DNA of 64,000 nt, from positions 1,550,001-1,614,000 of the forward strand of contig NZ_CP019428.1 in the NCBI RefSeq assembly GCF_009834565.1. Direction: 5' to 3'. Position numbers and translations under genes: made by a program. The notes beneath the pieces were generated by a model. It ran no database searches. It was not told the DNA's origin and worked only from the letters and a program-made list of their open reading frames with translations. The stretch comes from Pseudomonas sp. R76. Its GTDB lineage: Bacteria > Pseudomonadota > Gammaproteobacteria > Pseudomonadales > Pseudomonadaceae. Within the stretch, counting starts at the first letter, position 1, and the number at the start of each line of letters is the position of its first letter. Below are positions 15,318-23,693 of this stretch, piece by piece.

Positions 15318-15524
15318 TTAGTATATTTCTACAACAACGCTCTCGCTTGCAAGGTGTAAAATCCGCTTGCTGCTGACTTTTTTGTCCGTATCGGCGATAC
15401 CTTGAGGAATCTTACCGCCTACCATGCCGATTTGACATGCTGATATGAGCTCTCTCCCCGAGTGAAGCACGCTTACAGCCAGCCAAGGGCAAACGTTCGC
15501 GCTTGCATCAGCCAAGCACGCCAT
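15318..15524 (-). CDS. Small hypothetical protein, 68 aa
   Basis: The sequence begins MACLADASANVCPWLAVSVL and ends SKRILHLASESVVVEIY. It overlaps the upstream membrane-protein gene by 17 bp and ends 10 bp before the toxin gene. The spacing fits an operon, but no domain is visible. A shorter start at the internal Met (MVGGKIPQG) is possible. Confidence 0.4.
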   Translation of the reverse strand: MACLADASANVCPWLAVSVLHSGRELISACQIGMVGGKIPQGIADTDKKVSSKRILHLASESVVVEIY

Positions 15525-15726
15525 AGAATTGGTTCAGCGCTATCAGCTCAACCACCGCCACGAAAACGCACAGAGCAATGAAATTAGGGCTGAATACCCG
15601 CTTGCTATTCGATGATCCCCCGCCTGACCAGTTCGCACCAGTATAGATAGTGAGTGTTGCAACGAGTGCGAGCAGAGCATAGGTCCAAGCCTTGCTCCAA
15701 AAGCTTTGCTCTCGCCATGCAGTCAT
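15508..15726 (-). CDS. Small two-helix membrane protein
   Basis: The product is 72 residues with two hydrophobic segments (AWTYALLALVATLTIYTG, about 13-30, and FIALCVFVAVVELIALNQFY, about 49-68). It is coupled by 4 bp to the upstream gene. It is perhaps an immunity-region membrane protein analogous in position to Rex or Sie genes; that role is inference. Confidence 0.6.
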   Translation of the reverse strand: MTAWREQSFWSKAWTYALLALVATLTIYTGANWSGGGSSNSKRVFSPNFIALCVFVAVVELIALNQFYGVLG

Positions 15727-15968
15727 TTGCGCTGTTCCGCAGTCCGAATTATCCGGCAGTCCTTCACCTCATCCGCATAACCCTCCAGTCGATCCTCATC
15801 AGCATGAAACACGGTGCACATCTTCAGCACGGCCTGGGCGTCTTCCTCATTCCCTGCCAAGCTCAGCCGCTCCGCAATCCTCATCAGCTCTACGGCTGAC
15901 CATTTTAGGTCGGAGGCGATGCCTTGCAGGTCACGCTTGAGGTCTTGGTTTGGCTTGGTCAGGGACAT
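15723..15968 (-). CDS. Small helical phage protein next to CI
   Basis: The product is 81 residues, helical and charged (LKRDLQGIASDLKWSAVELM and so on). It starts 16 bp downstream of the repressor stop with GGAG before the ATG, so it is probably co-transcribed with cI. Function is unknown. Confidence 0.6.
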   Translation of the reverse strand: MSLTKPNQDLKRDLQGIASDLKWSAVELMRIAERLSLAGNEEDAQAVLKMCTVFHADEDRLEGYADEVKDCRIIRTAEQRK

Positions 15969-15984
15969 AGCCGGCTCCTTTTGG

Positions 15985-16707
15985 TTAGCGGGCGTACATT
16001 CCCCACCAGAACACGTGCCCTAGGATGCCGATCTGCTCATCCTGCATCTGCTGGAAGCTATAGTCCTCATCCGGGTGATCGTCGCGGTTGAAGCTTCGCA
16101 ACCTGATCCCTGATGGAAGCCTGAAAACCTGTTTAACACGCATCTGGCCATTATGGTTTATGGCGTATAGGTCGCCATCGATGATGTCGCCCAGGCTCGT
16201 TTTGCCCAAGTCGATGCCCACCGTTGCGCCATCGCGCAACACCGGGGTCATGCTGTTGCCACGGACCGTCACGCACTTGGCGTTGCTGAACTGAACGCCG
16301 TTTTCGCGAAGGTTCTTCTTGCGGAAGCGAAGGCTTTCCCCCTCGTCCTCCTGAATGACAAAGCGGCCCGATCCTGCGGCCAGTTCGACTTCGCGCAGAA
16401 ATGGAACCTCAACCTCGTCATCGTCGAGCGGGGTCTTTTCGTCCCAGCCATCAATAGCCTTCATGGAGCTGGCATTCGAGTCAGGCGCGGTTCGGCCCGT
16501 TTCACCAGGACCGCCATCTATTAAGTAGCCCATCGAAGTGCCGAGGGCCTCAGCCAGGTCGCCCAGCTTGCTATTCCGTGGCGTAGAGACGCCAGCCTCC
16601 CACTTCTGGACAGCCTGAGGGCTCAGCCCCAAACGACGGGCCAACTCCGACTGGCTAAGGCCTGCCGCCTCTCTTTTTTGCGCGATGCGCTCACCGATAT
16701 TTTTCAT
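15985..16707 (-). CDS. cI: CI-like prophage repressor with S24 peptidase domain
   Basis: The product is 240 residues from the ATG at 16707. The longer open frame runs into the operator region and is rejected. It has an N-terminal HTH (LSQSELARRLGLSPQAVQKW, about 17-36) and a C-terminal LexA/S24 domain with an Ala-Gly cleavage site (111-112), nucleophile Ser152 in GNSM and Lys192 in RVKQ. It should repress the left and right early promoters and self-cleave on RecA activation. About 140 C-terminal residues are roughly 80% identical by eye to the tailocin repressor at 59656, while the HTHs differ. Confidence 0.92.
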   Translation of the reverse strand: MKNIGERIAQKREAAGLSQSELARRLGLSPQAVQKWEAGVSTPRNSKLGDLAEALGTSMGYLIDGGPGETGRTAPDSNASSMKAIDGWDEKTPLDDDEVEVPFLREVELAAGSGRFVIQEDEGESLRFRKKNLRENGVQFSNAKCVTVRGNSMTPVLRDGATVGIDLGKTSLGDIIDGDLYAINHNGQMRVKQVFRLPSGIRLRSFNRDDHPDEDYSFQQMQDEQIGILGHVFWWGMYAR

Positions 16708-16719
16708 CGCCGAATCATA

Positions 16720-16800
16720 CAAACAACGGTTGTAGATGTAATTGCGAATTTGAGTTGTAGATAAATACGTCCATGGGTTAACCTTAGGTTGTAGCTGTAA
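16720..16800. promoter_or_regulatory. Right operator/promoter region (OR) between cI and cro
   Basis: Three GTTGTAG sites lie at about 16729-16735, 16754-16760 and 16788-16794 (GGTTGTAGATGTAA, AGTTGTAGATAAA, GGTTGTAGCTGTAA). The first is part of the palindrome ACAACGGTTGT. The spacing and sequence shared with OL indicate CI/Cro operators controlling divergent cI and cro transcription. Confidence 0.7.
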
Positions 16801-16813
16801 CTTTGAGGTGCGT

Positions 16814-17035
16814 ATGACGCAGACAGCAATCCAGAAGGCCGCGAAAGCTGCCGGCGGCCAATCCGCCTTAGCCCGGTCACTGAAGGTCACGCCACAAGCA
16901 GTGCAGAAGATGTGCGCCACCGGGCGCGTTCCTGCTGAGCGAGTGCTGGAGATCGAGAAATTAACCGGGGTTCATCGCTCTGAGCTGCGCCCAGACCTTT
17001 ACCCGCCAAGGGTGAAAAGGCCGCAGGCAGCGTAA
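16814..17035 (+). CDS. cro: Cro-like repressor (YdaS type)
   Basis: The product is 73 residues from the ATG at 16814 with GAGG upstream. The HTH (GGQSALARSLKVTPQAVQKM) resembles YdaS/Cro proteins. It is divergent from cI across the operator region, the place of cro. It probably represses cI transcription on lytic growth. Confidence 0.85.
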   Translation: MTQTAIQKAAKAAGGQSALARSLKVTPQAVQKMCATGRVPAERVLEIEKLTGVHRSELRPDLYPPRVKRPQAA

Positions 17036-17089
17036 GCGACATCCCTGTCCGCAGTTCCATTGAAGCCAGATTAGAAGAGAGCAGTGCCC

Positions 17090-17707
17090 ATGCAAACGTC
17101 CAGTTCCAGACACACCGTAGAAACCCGTGATCAGGTGCTGGTCGCCCATGCCCAAAACCAGATCGCCCGCACCAGCTTGAGCCAGGACGACTTCGCCCAA
17201 GCGCTGAGCCGCGAGATCTACCTGACCGTGCCTGCCGCGAAGATCAACGACGCGAAAGTCCCGGACTTCGTAGAGCTGGCACGCCTGAACGATGTGGGCG
17301 AGTTCATTAAGGCCACGGGTCGTTGGCTCAAGCGTGTTCAGCGCTGGCTGTCCGGCGATCAGGAAATGCCGTCCTGGCTTGAAGAGTCGTGGGTCAACGC
17401 CCTTGAACCTGAATACCGCGATCACTGCTTGAACGAGCTGGCGAGCCGCCACGGCTTGACCGGCGCCCGCCAGATGACCAGCGACCAATGCGCGAACAAA
17501 AGCTTCGGCGCACTGATCCGCGCCCTGGGCGATGTGATCGACACCGGCAGCGAAGTGTTTGATGACCAAGTGATGTGCGAGCAGGACCTGCCGCACTTGC
17601 CAGCGTTCGCCAAACAGTGCCGCCAGGTTGAAGCGAAGGCAGGGGAGTTGCGCCGTAAGGCTGAAGCTCTGCTCAACGGCAAGCCAGCACTGAAATCAAT
17701 CGCCTGA
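17090..17707 (+). CDS. CII-like / phage regulatory protein
   Basis: The product is 205 residues from the ATG at 17090 (a GTG at 17084 is possible). The sequence is helical: ALSREIYLTVPAAKINDAKV, then VPDFVELARLNDVGEFIKAT, then a C-terminal helical tail. Proteins of this kind follow cro in many Pseudomonas phages and occupy the cII position, but it lacks a clear lambda-CII HTH. The role is inferred from position. A terminator follows. Confidence 0.6.
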   Translation: MQTSSSRHTVETRDQVLVAHAQNQIARTSLSQDDFAQALSREIYLTVPAAKINDAKVPDFVELARLNDVGEFIKATGRWLKRVQRWLSGDQEMPSWLEESWVNALEPEYRDHCLNELASRHGLTGARQMTSDQCANKSFGALIRALGDVIDTGSEVFDDQVMCEQDLPHLPAFAKQCRQVEAKAGELRRKAEALLNGKPALKSIA

Positions 17708-17718
17708 ATTCCAGGCAC

Positions 17719-17750
17719 AAAAAAGCCGACGTACGAGGTCGGCTTTTTCT
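17719..17750 (+). terminator. Terminator after CII-like gene
   Basis: AAGCCGAC-GTACGAG-GTCGGCTT is followed by T5. The A-tract on the left makes it potentially bidirectional. It could be the target of an antitermination system. Confidence 0.75.
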
Positions 17751-17776
17751 ACAGCGGTAAACAACTGGAGCGAATC

Positions 17777-18628
17777 ATGCACCAACATACAGAATCGATC
17801 AATACCCCCAACATTTCCGCGCCACGTTTTTCGCAATCTGAAAACGTGGCGCGTAATTCCTCAGTGATCCCGTTCGACTTCGACGGCGCGGCGATCCGGG
17901 TCATAACTGACAAGCTCGGTGACCCGTGGTTTGTCGCGCGCGATGTCGCTGATGCCCTCGGTTACTCCAAACCGGAGAATGCCGTGGCCCGCCATTGCAA
18001 GGCTGCGACCACTACCCCGAAACAGGGTGGTGGTTTCATGACCATTATCCCGGAGCGGGACCTGTACCGGCTAGTGATGAAGTCCAAGCTGCCGGCCGCC
18101 GAGAGGTTCGAAGAGTGGGTGGTTGGCCAGGTCCTGCCGAGCATCCGCAAGACCGGCAACTTTTCTGCCCAAGGCCCAAACAACTCCAAAATCGTCGGCG
18201 AGCTGGCCATCCTGGAATGCTTTGACCGCCTGTTGAAGCCTGCCAACTCCAGCAAGATGCTGATGCTGGCCAAGATTGCCGCCAACAACGGCCTGGACGC
18301 TAAATTCCTCCCAGGCTACGCCGTTGATGCCGCCCCTGACGCCGCTGGTGGTTCGTCGATGCCCACCAAGGCAATCACCGCCCTGATCAAAGATCACGCC
18401 ATCGCCAGCACCGCCCGCGGCTTCAACCTTGCTCTTGAGGCCCACGGCTTCCTCAAGGTTCTTCAGCGCAAAAACTCCAGGCAGGAAATGGTCGACTTCT
18501 GGTCCGTGACCGAGAAGGGCATGGCCTACGGCAAGAACCTCACCAGCCCTCAATGCCCCCGCGAGACGCAGCCTCACTGGTACGTGGATCGCTTCCTTGA
18601 ATTGGCCGCTAAGGTCGGGAAGGCCTGA
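17777..18628 (+). CDS. BRO-N antirepressor
   Basis: The product is 283 residues. Residues about 30-125 are a BRO-N domain (DPWFVARDVADALGYSKPEN, then ERFEEWVVGQVLPSIRKTG), and the C-terminal half resembles phage antirepressor or KilA-C-type domains. Such proteins inactivate repressors or regulate late steps. Codons about 14-26 (including SENVAR) are supplied by palindromic element copy B, so the N-terminus may have been extended by insertion. It overlaps nothing and precedes the replication genes. Confidence 0.8.
   Translation: MHQHTESINTPNISAPRFSQSENVARNSSVIPFDFDGAAIRVITDKLGDPWFVARDVADALGYSKPENAVARHCKAATTTPKQGGGFMTIIPERDLYRLVMKSKLPAAERFEEWVVGQVLPSIRKTGNFSAQGPNNSKIVGELAILECFDRLLKPANSSKMLMLAKIAANNGLDAKFLPGYAVDAAPDAAGGSSMPTKAITALIKDHAIASTARGFNLALEAHGFLKVLQRKNSRQEMVDFWSVTEKGMAYGKNLTSPQCPRETQPHWYVDRFLELAAKVGKA
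17818..17853. repeat. Palindromic element, copy B (in-frame in antirepressor)
   Basis: Perfect 13-bp arms, CGCGCCACGTTTT and AAAACGTGGCGCG, are separated by 10 bp. The sequence encodes ENVAR within the first 30 codons of the antirepressor. Homologous arms occur at 4707 and 25907. Confidence 0.65.
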
Positions 18629-18629
18629 C

Positions 18630-19607
18630 ATGCAATACACCGTGACGATTAACCAGGTGAAGGCGCTGGAGTGGGGGCTGAATTCTCAGCAGGCCCTGCT
18701 GTTCGCCTTCATCTACGGCTGCCCGAGCTGGACCAAGCCAATCAAGACTGATGACGGGATCTTCTTCGCGCTGAGCAAGGCCAAGATCATCGAGGAGCTG
18801 CCGCTGCTCACTGATAAGCCGGACACCGCTTACCGCATGCTGAAGGCCCTGGAAGAGGCCGGCTTGATTGAGCTTTCCAGTACTTCGAACATCACGCTTT
18901 TCCGCCTCACAGAGAAGGCCGTCGAGTGGAACCAGAAGCTGGATGGGTCGGAAAAATATCCGACCCCACCAAAAAACAAGGGTCGGAAAAATATCCGATC
19001 TACCTCGGATAAATCTCCGAGCAAGGTCGGAAAAAAATCCGAACAAGGGTCGGAAAAATCTCCGACAAATCAGGATACCAATCATCAGGGTACCAATCAG
19101 GACACCAGTCAGGACTTGCAGGACGCCACCGGCAAGCCGGCTCAGTCCCGCGGTCTGGTGCTGGTGGTTGATCGCACCGACACCCCACGGGTCGAGATCC
19201 CCGCCGACATGCCTGGCCCCAAAGACCAGACCTGCAAAACCTTCAAGGTCTGGGCGAACTACGCCATGGCTTACCGCAAGCGCTACAGCGCCTGGCCTGT
19301 GTGGAATGCCAAGGTCGGCGGCCAGCTCGGACAGTTGGTAGACCGTCTCGGCGCCGATGTCGCCCACCACGTCGCCGCCCACTTCCTGAAAACCAGTGAT
19401 GCCGCAGTCTTGCGCAAGTGCCACAGCCTCAACGAGCTGCTGGCCAACGCCGAGAGCTATCACACCCAGTGGGTGACCGGGCAGCGCATCAACGGCACAA
19501 CCGCCCGCCAGATGGAAAGGACGGAGGCGAACCACTCTGCAGCCGAGCAGGCCGCCCAGATGGTTCTGGCCAAACGCCAAGCAGGTGACCGCAATGAATA
19601 CCTCTGA
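18630..19607 (+). CDS. Phage replication initiation protein (lambda O-like position)
   Basis: The product is 325 residues from the ATG at 18630 (GGGAAGG upstream). The N-terminal 100 residues look like a winged helix (AKIIEELPLLTDKPDTAYRM, then LKALEEAGLIELS). Residues 105-165 are a Lys/Ser/Asn/Gln-rich linker encoded by iteron DNA. The C-terminal domain is conserved in Pseudomonas phage replication proteins. By analogy with lambda O it would bind the internal iterons and recruit the helicase loader encoded next. Confidence 0.75.
   Translation: MQYTVTINQVKALEWGLNSQQALLFAFIYGCPSWTKPIKTDDGIFFALSKAKIIEELPLLTDKPDTAYRMLKALEEAGLIELSSTSNITLFRLTEKAVEWNQKLDGSEKYPTPPKNKGRKNIRSTSDKSPSKVGKKSEQGSEKSPTNQDTNHQGTNQDTSQDLQDATGKPAQSRGLVLVVDRTDTPRVEIPADMPGPKDQTCKTFKVWANYAMAYRKRYSAWPVWNAKVGGQLGQLVDRLGADVAHHVAAHFLKTSDAAVLRKCHSLNELLANAESYHTQWVTGQRINGTTARQMERTEANHSAAEQAAQMVLAKRQAGDRNEYL
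18946..19066. repeat. Replication origin iterons
   Basis: Five quasi-palindromic repeats of the form GGTCGGAAAAATATCCGAC lie at 18946-18964, 18981-18999, 19004-19021, 19025-19043 and 19048-19066. They lie inside the replication-protein gene, exactly as lambda ori lies in O. They are followed by three partial CAGGNACCAATCA-type direct repeats (about 19071-19115). Confidence 0.8.
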
Positions 19608-20391
19608 AATGAACGACCACCAGGTCGCCGGGCTTGCCGCCGCCATCTGTGCAACGGCCGAGGCTATGGGCCAGGAGATGAACCCGGGCACCGCCGCAAT
19701 GATGGCCGAAGATCTTTGCGCCTACCCGGTGCCGGTCGTCAAAGCCGCGTTGAAGGCTTGCCGCTTCGAGGTGAAGGGCAAGCTGGCAATGGCCGACATC
19801 CTGCAACGAGTCCAGTCCTCGGATGGGCGTCCTGGCAAGGACGAGGCCTGGGCCATCGCCATGACCACCAACGACGAATTTGAAACCGTGGTGCTGACCG
19901 ACGAAATCCAACTGGCCCTGGCTGCCGCGAAACCCATCTTGGATGGCGGCGACAAGATCGGTGCGCGCATGGCGTTCATCGATGCCTACCAGCGTTTCGT
20001 AGGGCAGGCCCGCGAGGATGCGAAACCGGTCAACTGGCACGTGTCCGTGGGCTTCGACTCCAACCGCCGCATCCAGGCCGTCACCAAGGCTTTGGAGCTG
20101 AAACGCATTCCCCAAGAGCACGGCCAGAAGTACTTGGCTGACCTGAGCATCGTGCCAGTTACCGAGGACGGCCGCGCCATTGCCGGTTTACTCACCGGCG
20201 CCGTCACCCAGCCTGCGCCAGTGCTGCGCCAAAGGCTGGAACTGGTCAAAAACTCGATGCTGGAGATGCGCAAGGCCAGCGCCGAACGGAAAACCGAAAT
20301 GCGAATTGAAGCGGCCAACGAGTTGGCGGATCGCCGGGCGCTGCTGATACGGCAGGCCCAGGAACTGGAAGAGAAGAGGGCGGCGCAATGA
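19594..20391 (+). CDS. Replication accessory protein (helicase-loader position)
   Basis: The product is 265 residues. The ATG at 19594 is preceded by CAGGTGA and overlaps the end of the O-like gene by 14 bp. The N-terminal half is helical (MMAEDLCAYPVPVVKAALKA, FEVKGKLAMADILQRV), and the C-terminal tail is a charged coiled coil. It occupies the position of lambda P. The role as helicase loader is inferred, as I see no AAA+ motif. Confidence 0.6.
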   Translation: MNTSEMNDHQVAGLAAAICATAEAMGQEMNPGTAAMMAEDLCAYPVPVVKAALKACRFEVKGKLAMADILQRVQSSDGRPGKDEAWAIAMTTNDEFETVVLTDEIQLALAAAKPILDGGDKIGARMAFIDAYQRFVGQAREDAKPVNWHVSVGFDSNRRIQAVTKALELKRIPQEHGQKYLADLSIVPVTEDGRAIAGLLTGAVTQPAPVLRQRLELVKNSMLEMRKASAERKTEMRIEAANELADRRALLIRQAQELEEKRAAQ

Positions 20392-20765
20392 ACGACTACA
20401 CCGAACTCAAGAAGGCCGCCGAATACGCCGCCCAAGACGTGACAAAGTTCGCCGACGAAGGCGAGGAAATGCGAGCGCTCCAACAGTTCCATGAAGAGGT
20501 CGACCCTGAAACGGTCCTGGCCTTGATCAAGGACCTTGAGAGCCACAAACGCATGCTTCTGGCCGCTGCCTGCGACCTTGGCGCGATTGGCGAAGCGCTC
20601 AAGTCCGACATGGACGCCGATGGGGATGAGTTGCTTGGCATGGTCATCGACCTGAAGGCACAGAACACCCGAATGCTGGAATGGCTCAAGGACATTAGCC
20701 GCACATCCGGCGACAAAGGTGCCGTCATGGGCGCGCGCCAACTGCTCAAGGAGTTCGCCGAATGA
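20388..20765 (+). CDS. Helical hypothetical phage protein
   Basis: The product is 125 residues, acidic and helical (ETVLALIKDLESHKRMLLAA). It is coupled by 4 bp to the upstream and downstream genes of the rightward early operon. It resembles the Ead/Ea22-like small phage proteins in composition only. Confidence 0.6.
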   Translation: MNDYTELKKAAEYAAQDVTKFADEGEEMRALQQFHEEVDPETVLALIKDLESHKRMLLAAACDLGAIGEALKSDMDADGDELLGMVIDLKAQNTRMLEWLKDISRTSGDKGAVMGARQLLKEFAE

Positions 20766-20965
20766 ATGACTTCGACCAATCGGTGCTCGCGTATTACCAA
20801 GAGCAGGGTGGCGCAACCGCCTGGATCTGTTCCGGGGCGTTGAAATGCTCACGTGAAGAGGTCAGCAAGGCGCTACAACGCCTGAAGCGTAAAGGCGTCA
20901 TGAAAAACAAGGGCCCGTTCTGGGAGTGGAAAGCGCCATCGCGTCAGGAGGTCGGCTATGACTGA
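20762..20965 (+). CDS. Small winged-helix-like protein
   Basis: The product is 67 residues. The sequence CSREEVSKALQRLKRKGVMK looks like the recognition part of a winged helix. It is coupled by overlaps to both neighbours. It may be a small DNA-binding regulator; the family is uncertain. Confidence 0.55.
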   Translation: MNDFDQSVLAYYQEQGGATAWICSGALKCSREEVSKALQRLKRKGVMKNKGPFWEWKAPSRQEVGYD

Positions 20966-21428
20966 CAAGATCAGCGTCAACTGCCGCTCTATGCTCACTG
21001 AGGCCATCACCCGCATGTCCAAGATGTTCGAGGACAAGCACTTCGTGGTGGTCTCCCTGCGACCAGGCAAGGACCGCACGCTCGACCAGAACCGCCTGTG
21101 GTTCGCGATGTACAAGCGCATCGCCGAGATGACCCAGATCGGTGACGCTGCTGACGCCCGCAAGTACTGCAAGCTGCACATCGGCGTGCAGATCCTGCTG
21201 AACGAGGACGCCGGCTTCCAGGCCGAGTGGTACCGGGTGATGCGTCACCTGCCGTACGAAACCAAGCTGGACATGATGGGCGAGTGTCACCTGTTCGGGC
21301 CTGACGGCTTTCCGGTGACCAGCCTGTTCAATCGGGCCCAGGGCATCGCCTACACCGACCGCATCGTCGCGCGCTTTGCACCGCAGGGCGTGTACTTCTC
21401 TGACCTGCTTAGCCAGGAGGCCGCATGA
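20958..21428 (+). CDS. ninB: NinB recombination protein
   Basis: The product is 156 residues. The pattern DRTLDQNRLWFAMYKRIAEM, then CKLHIGVQILL, then VMRHLPYETKLDMM is the NinB (Orf) family, which loads recombinases and helps recombination in lambdoid phages. It is coupled to both neighbours and lies upstream of ninG, the classic nin-region order. Confidence 0.85.
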   Translation: MTDKISVNCRSMLTEAITRMSKMFEDKHFVVVSLRPGKDRTLDQNRLWFAMYKRIAEMTQIGDAADARKYCKLHIGVQILLNEDAGFQAEWYRVMRHLPYETKLDMMGECHLFGPDGFPVTSLFNRAQGIAYTDRIVARFAPQGVYFSDLLSQEAA

Positions 21429-21694
21429 GCCATAACTTCAAGCCGGGCGATCTGGCACTGGTGATTTCAGGTGGGTACCTGGGCGAGACCGCGGAACTGG
21501 TGCGTTTTGTAATGCCTGGCGACCTGATCGTCTCACCCACCACGGGCAAGGTTTACGAATTCAGGCCGGCCGCCAGAGTAGGTGGATGGTTGTGCAAATT
21601 CAGATGCAGTCATGCGGTAAAGCACGAAAAGAACCTGATGCCCCTGCGCGGCCGATTCACCCTAGAGCAGCAGAAAGCCAAGGAGGCTGTATGA
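21425..21694 (+). CDS. Small SH3/KOW-like hypothetical protein
   Basis: The product is 89 residues, starting MSHNFKPGDLALVISGGYLG. The pattern FKPGDLALV followed by short beta strands suggests a small KOW/SH3-like barrel. A similar layout is seen at 39602. It sits between ninB and ninG. Function is unknown. Confidence 0.6.
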   Translation: MSHNFKPGDLALVISGGYLGETAELVRFVMPGDLIVSPTTGKVYEFRPAARVGGWLCKFRCSHAVKHEKNLMPLRGRFTLEQQKAKEAV

Positions 21695-22323
21695 AGCGCA
21701 CACCGCTGCAACGAAAGACTCCACTCGCGTCCGGTGGCCCGCGCCGCAAGCGCTGCCCAGAGTGCCGGGTGATGTTCACGAAAGCGCGTGAGTCGCAGGT
21801 GGTGTGCGGCGAGATCGAGTGCGCCATAGCACACGGTAAGTCGGAGAAGGGTCGGACGATCGCCGGGAAAGCCCTGGCAGAAGTTGGGCGCCGCGAAATC
21901 AAGGTCCGCAAGGAGGCCCTGAAGACCAGAGCGGATCACTTGCGCGAAGCTCAGGCGGCGGTGAACGAGTACGTGCGCCTGCGTGACGCTCACCTGCCAT
22001 GCATCAGCTGCGACTCCACGCCCAACGACAACGACCTCATGACCGGCAGCCGCTGGGATGCCGGGCACTACCGATCCGTCGGCGCCTGCCCAGAGCTGCG
22101 CTTCGAGCCGTCGAACATCCACCGGCAGTGCGTGAAGTGCAACCGCAACCTATCCGGAAATGCCGTGGAGTACCGCATCCGCCTGGTGATGCGCATCGGT
22201 GCCGAGAAGGTCGCTTGGCTGGAAGGCCTGCACGCGCCCTGCAAGTACACCGTGGATGAGATCAAGGCCATCAAGGCCAAGTACCGTGCAATGACCAGAG
22301 AACTCAAGAGGGCTGCAGCATGA
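21691..22323 (+). CDS. ninG: NinG (Rap) recombination protein
   Basis: The product is 210 residues from the ATG at 21691. A zinc-ribbon N-terminus (KRCPECRVMFTKARESQVVC) and a C-terminal HNH-like region (CISCDS..., WDAGHYRSVGACPELRFEPS, NIHRQCVKCNRNLSGN) match the NinG/Rap family, a structure-specific nuclease that acts on recombination intermediates. It is the last identifiable nin-region gene. Confidence 0.88.
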   Translation: MKRTPLQRKTPLASGGPRRKRCPECRVMFTKARESQVVCGEIECAIAHGKSEKGRTIAGKALAEVGRREIKVRKEALKTRADHLREAQAAVNEYVRLRDAHLPCISCDSTPNDNDLMTGSRWDAGHYRSVGACPELRFEPSNIHRQCVKCNRNLSGNAVEYRIRLVMRIGAEKVAWLEGLHAPCKYTVDEIKAIKAKYRAMTRELKRAAA

Positions 22324-23000
22324 ACTACCAAAACGTCATTTCTGCAGTCGTCCGCGCTCTGGCAGCGGAAACAATCAACAGCGCCGGGGGTTGCAACGTC
22401 GAGCCGCGAGTGCAGACCAGTAAACTGAAGGGCGAGATCACCGGTAAGGATGCGGCACTGCTCGCCGACTGCATCGTGCACAAGCTGCTGCACGCCCAGC
22501 TCAGCCCGCGCCACTGGAACGCACTGGTGGCGAAGTACAGCACCCACCGCGGGCGCAAGATCGATTCCATTGGGCGGCTTGTAGCGGTTGTGCCTTCGCC
22601 TGCGCCACTGCGCTTCACTCAGCAGGCGGTTCTGGTCTGGGCTGTGCCGCAACAGTCGAAAGGCATCCAGCGCGCAGTGGTCGAGGTCAAAGCTCCAAAG
22701 CATCGGGAAAACAAGGATGAGGGCCAGTGGGATTGGCGAAACAAAGCGGCCGACGCCGATGCTGCCCGCGCCAACAAGCACGCCAGGTCAGTGGCTGAAA
22801 CGAAGCCGGGTGAGATGATCGTCCTCGCCGATTCGAACTACGACATGACGAACTGGGATTCCCAAGGCCTGACGGAGCGCACCTATCAGCGCTGGAATAA
22901 GACCATCAAGGGGGCGCTTGAGTCGATGGTGGACGAGGCTTTGGTCGATGCACAGCACATGCTTGAGGTCGTGGGAGTGCTGGAGTGCGAAGCGGCGTGA
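22320..23000 (+). CDS. Hypothetical protein at Q-antiterminator position
   Basis: The product is 226 residues, starting MNYQNVISAVVRALAAETIN. It is coupled to ninG and is the last gene before a terminator at 23094, which is where lambdoid phages carry Q. A central basic/Trp-containing segment (HRENKDEGQWDWRNKAADAD) is seen. I do not recognise a Q family signature, so antitermination is only a positional guess. Confidence 0.55.
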   Translation: MNYQNVISAVVRALAAETINSAGGCNVEPRVQTSKLKGEITGKDAALLADCIVHKLLHAQLSPRHWNALVAKYSTHRGRKIDSIGRLVAVVPSPAPLRFTQQAVLVWAVPQQSKGIQRAVVEVKAPKHRENKDEGQWDWRNKAADADAARANKHARSVAETKPGEMIVLADSNYDMTNWDSQGLTERTYQRWNKTIKGALESMVDEALVDAQHMLEVVGVLECEAA

Positions 23001-23093
23001 AATAGTCCCTCAAAAGGGCTTGCAATATCATGTCGCCATGTCGCATTATTCACCCATCCTGTCATTCCTGCGTGTGTAGGACTGAGTTACAAG

Positions 23094-23121
23094 AACCCCG
23101 GCCATCGTTTCGGGGTTTTTC
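23094..23121 (+). terminator. Terminator after rightward early operon
   Basis: AACCCCGG-CCATCG-TTTCGGGGTT is followed by TTTCG. It ends the early right transcript. Confidence 0.7.
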
Positions 23122-23158
23122 GTTATTACCCTTCTGTTAAAAAACTTGGTGACCTACT

Positions 23159-23680
23159 ATGGCCTTTCTCATTGATTTGCTAGAGGAAGGCGCCTTGACT
23201 GATTTTTCGGACATTCGAAACGCGTACGCCAAGCATAAAACAGCGCAGGATGCTTACTGGAATGATCTTCAGACGAAGGCATACAGTATTTATCGAGGTT
23301 TTGAGCATCACGTTGGCTTGGCTGGGCAGAAGTTCGCCACGCCAGGTAAGCCAGAAGAAGCCTACTGTCAGGTTGGCGTCATGGAGTCGGGCAAATTCAA
23401 GCAGGTACTCGGGCCTTCGTTTAGCGGTTCCGATTTGCAAGTTGAGTTTGCTATTCGCCTTGTCGTCGATGAGTCACCTATCTCGTTACCGAAAAAGGCT
23501 CTGATCATCCAGCTGCGACTTGGAAAGTCCAAGGATGGCTACTTGGCTCGCCTGAAAACGAGCGAAGGCTGGTTTGATTTCTCTATTTCTTTCGCATTCG
23601 CGGAAAGCGAATTGAAGAATCTTTATGAGGCGATTGCGCTGGATGTGATTGACTCAATGGATGAATCAATTTTCGGTTGA
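23159..23680 (+). CDS. Hypothetical moron protein
   Basis: The product is 173 residues, soluble, mixed alpha/beta (for example LPKKALIIQLRLGKSKDGYL). It is flanked by terminators on both sides and therefore an independent unit, typical of a moron. No family was recognised. Confidence 0.55.
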   Translation: MAFLIDLLEEGALTDFSDIRNAYAKHKTAQDAYWNDLQTKAYSIYRGFEHHVGLAGQKFATPGKPEEAYCQVGVMESGKFKQVLGPSFSGSDLQVEFAIRLVVDESPISLPKKALIIQLRLGKSKDGYLARLKTSEGWFDFSISFAFAESELKNLYEAIALDVIDSMDESIFG

Positions 23681-23693
23681 AGCTTCATTCAAA

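Noticed and set aside
16708..16920. N-terminal extension of the CI frame
   Set aside because: It would be encoded across the operators and cro start; the ATG at 16707 starts directly at the HTH domain.
22320..23000. Firm call of Q antiterminator
   Set aside because: Position fits but no Q-family motif is visible, so it is left as hypothetical.
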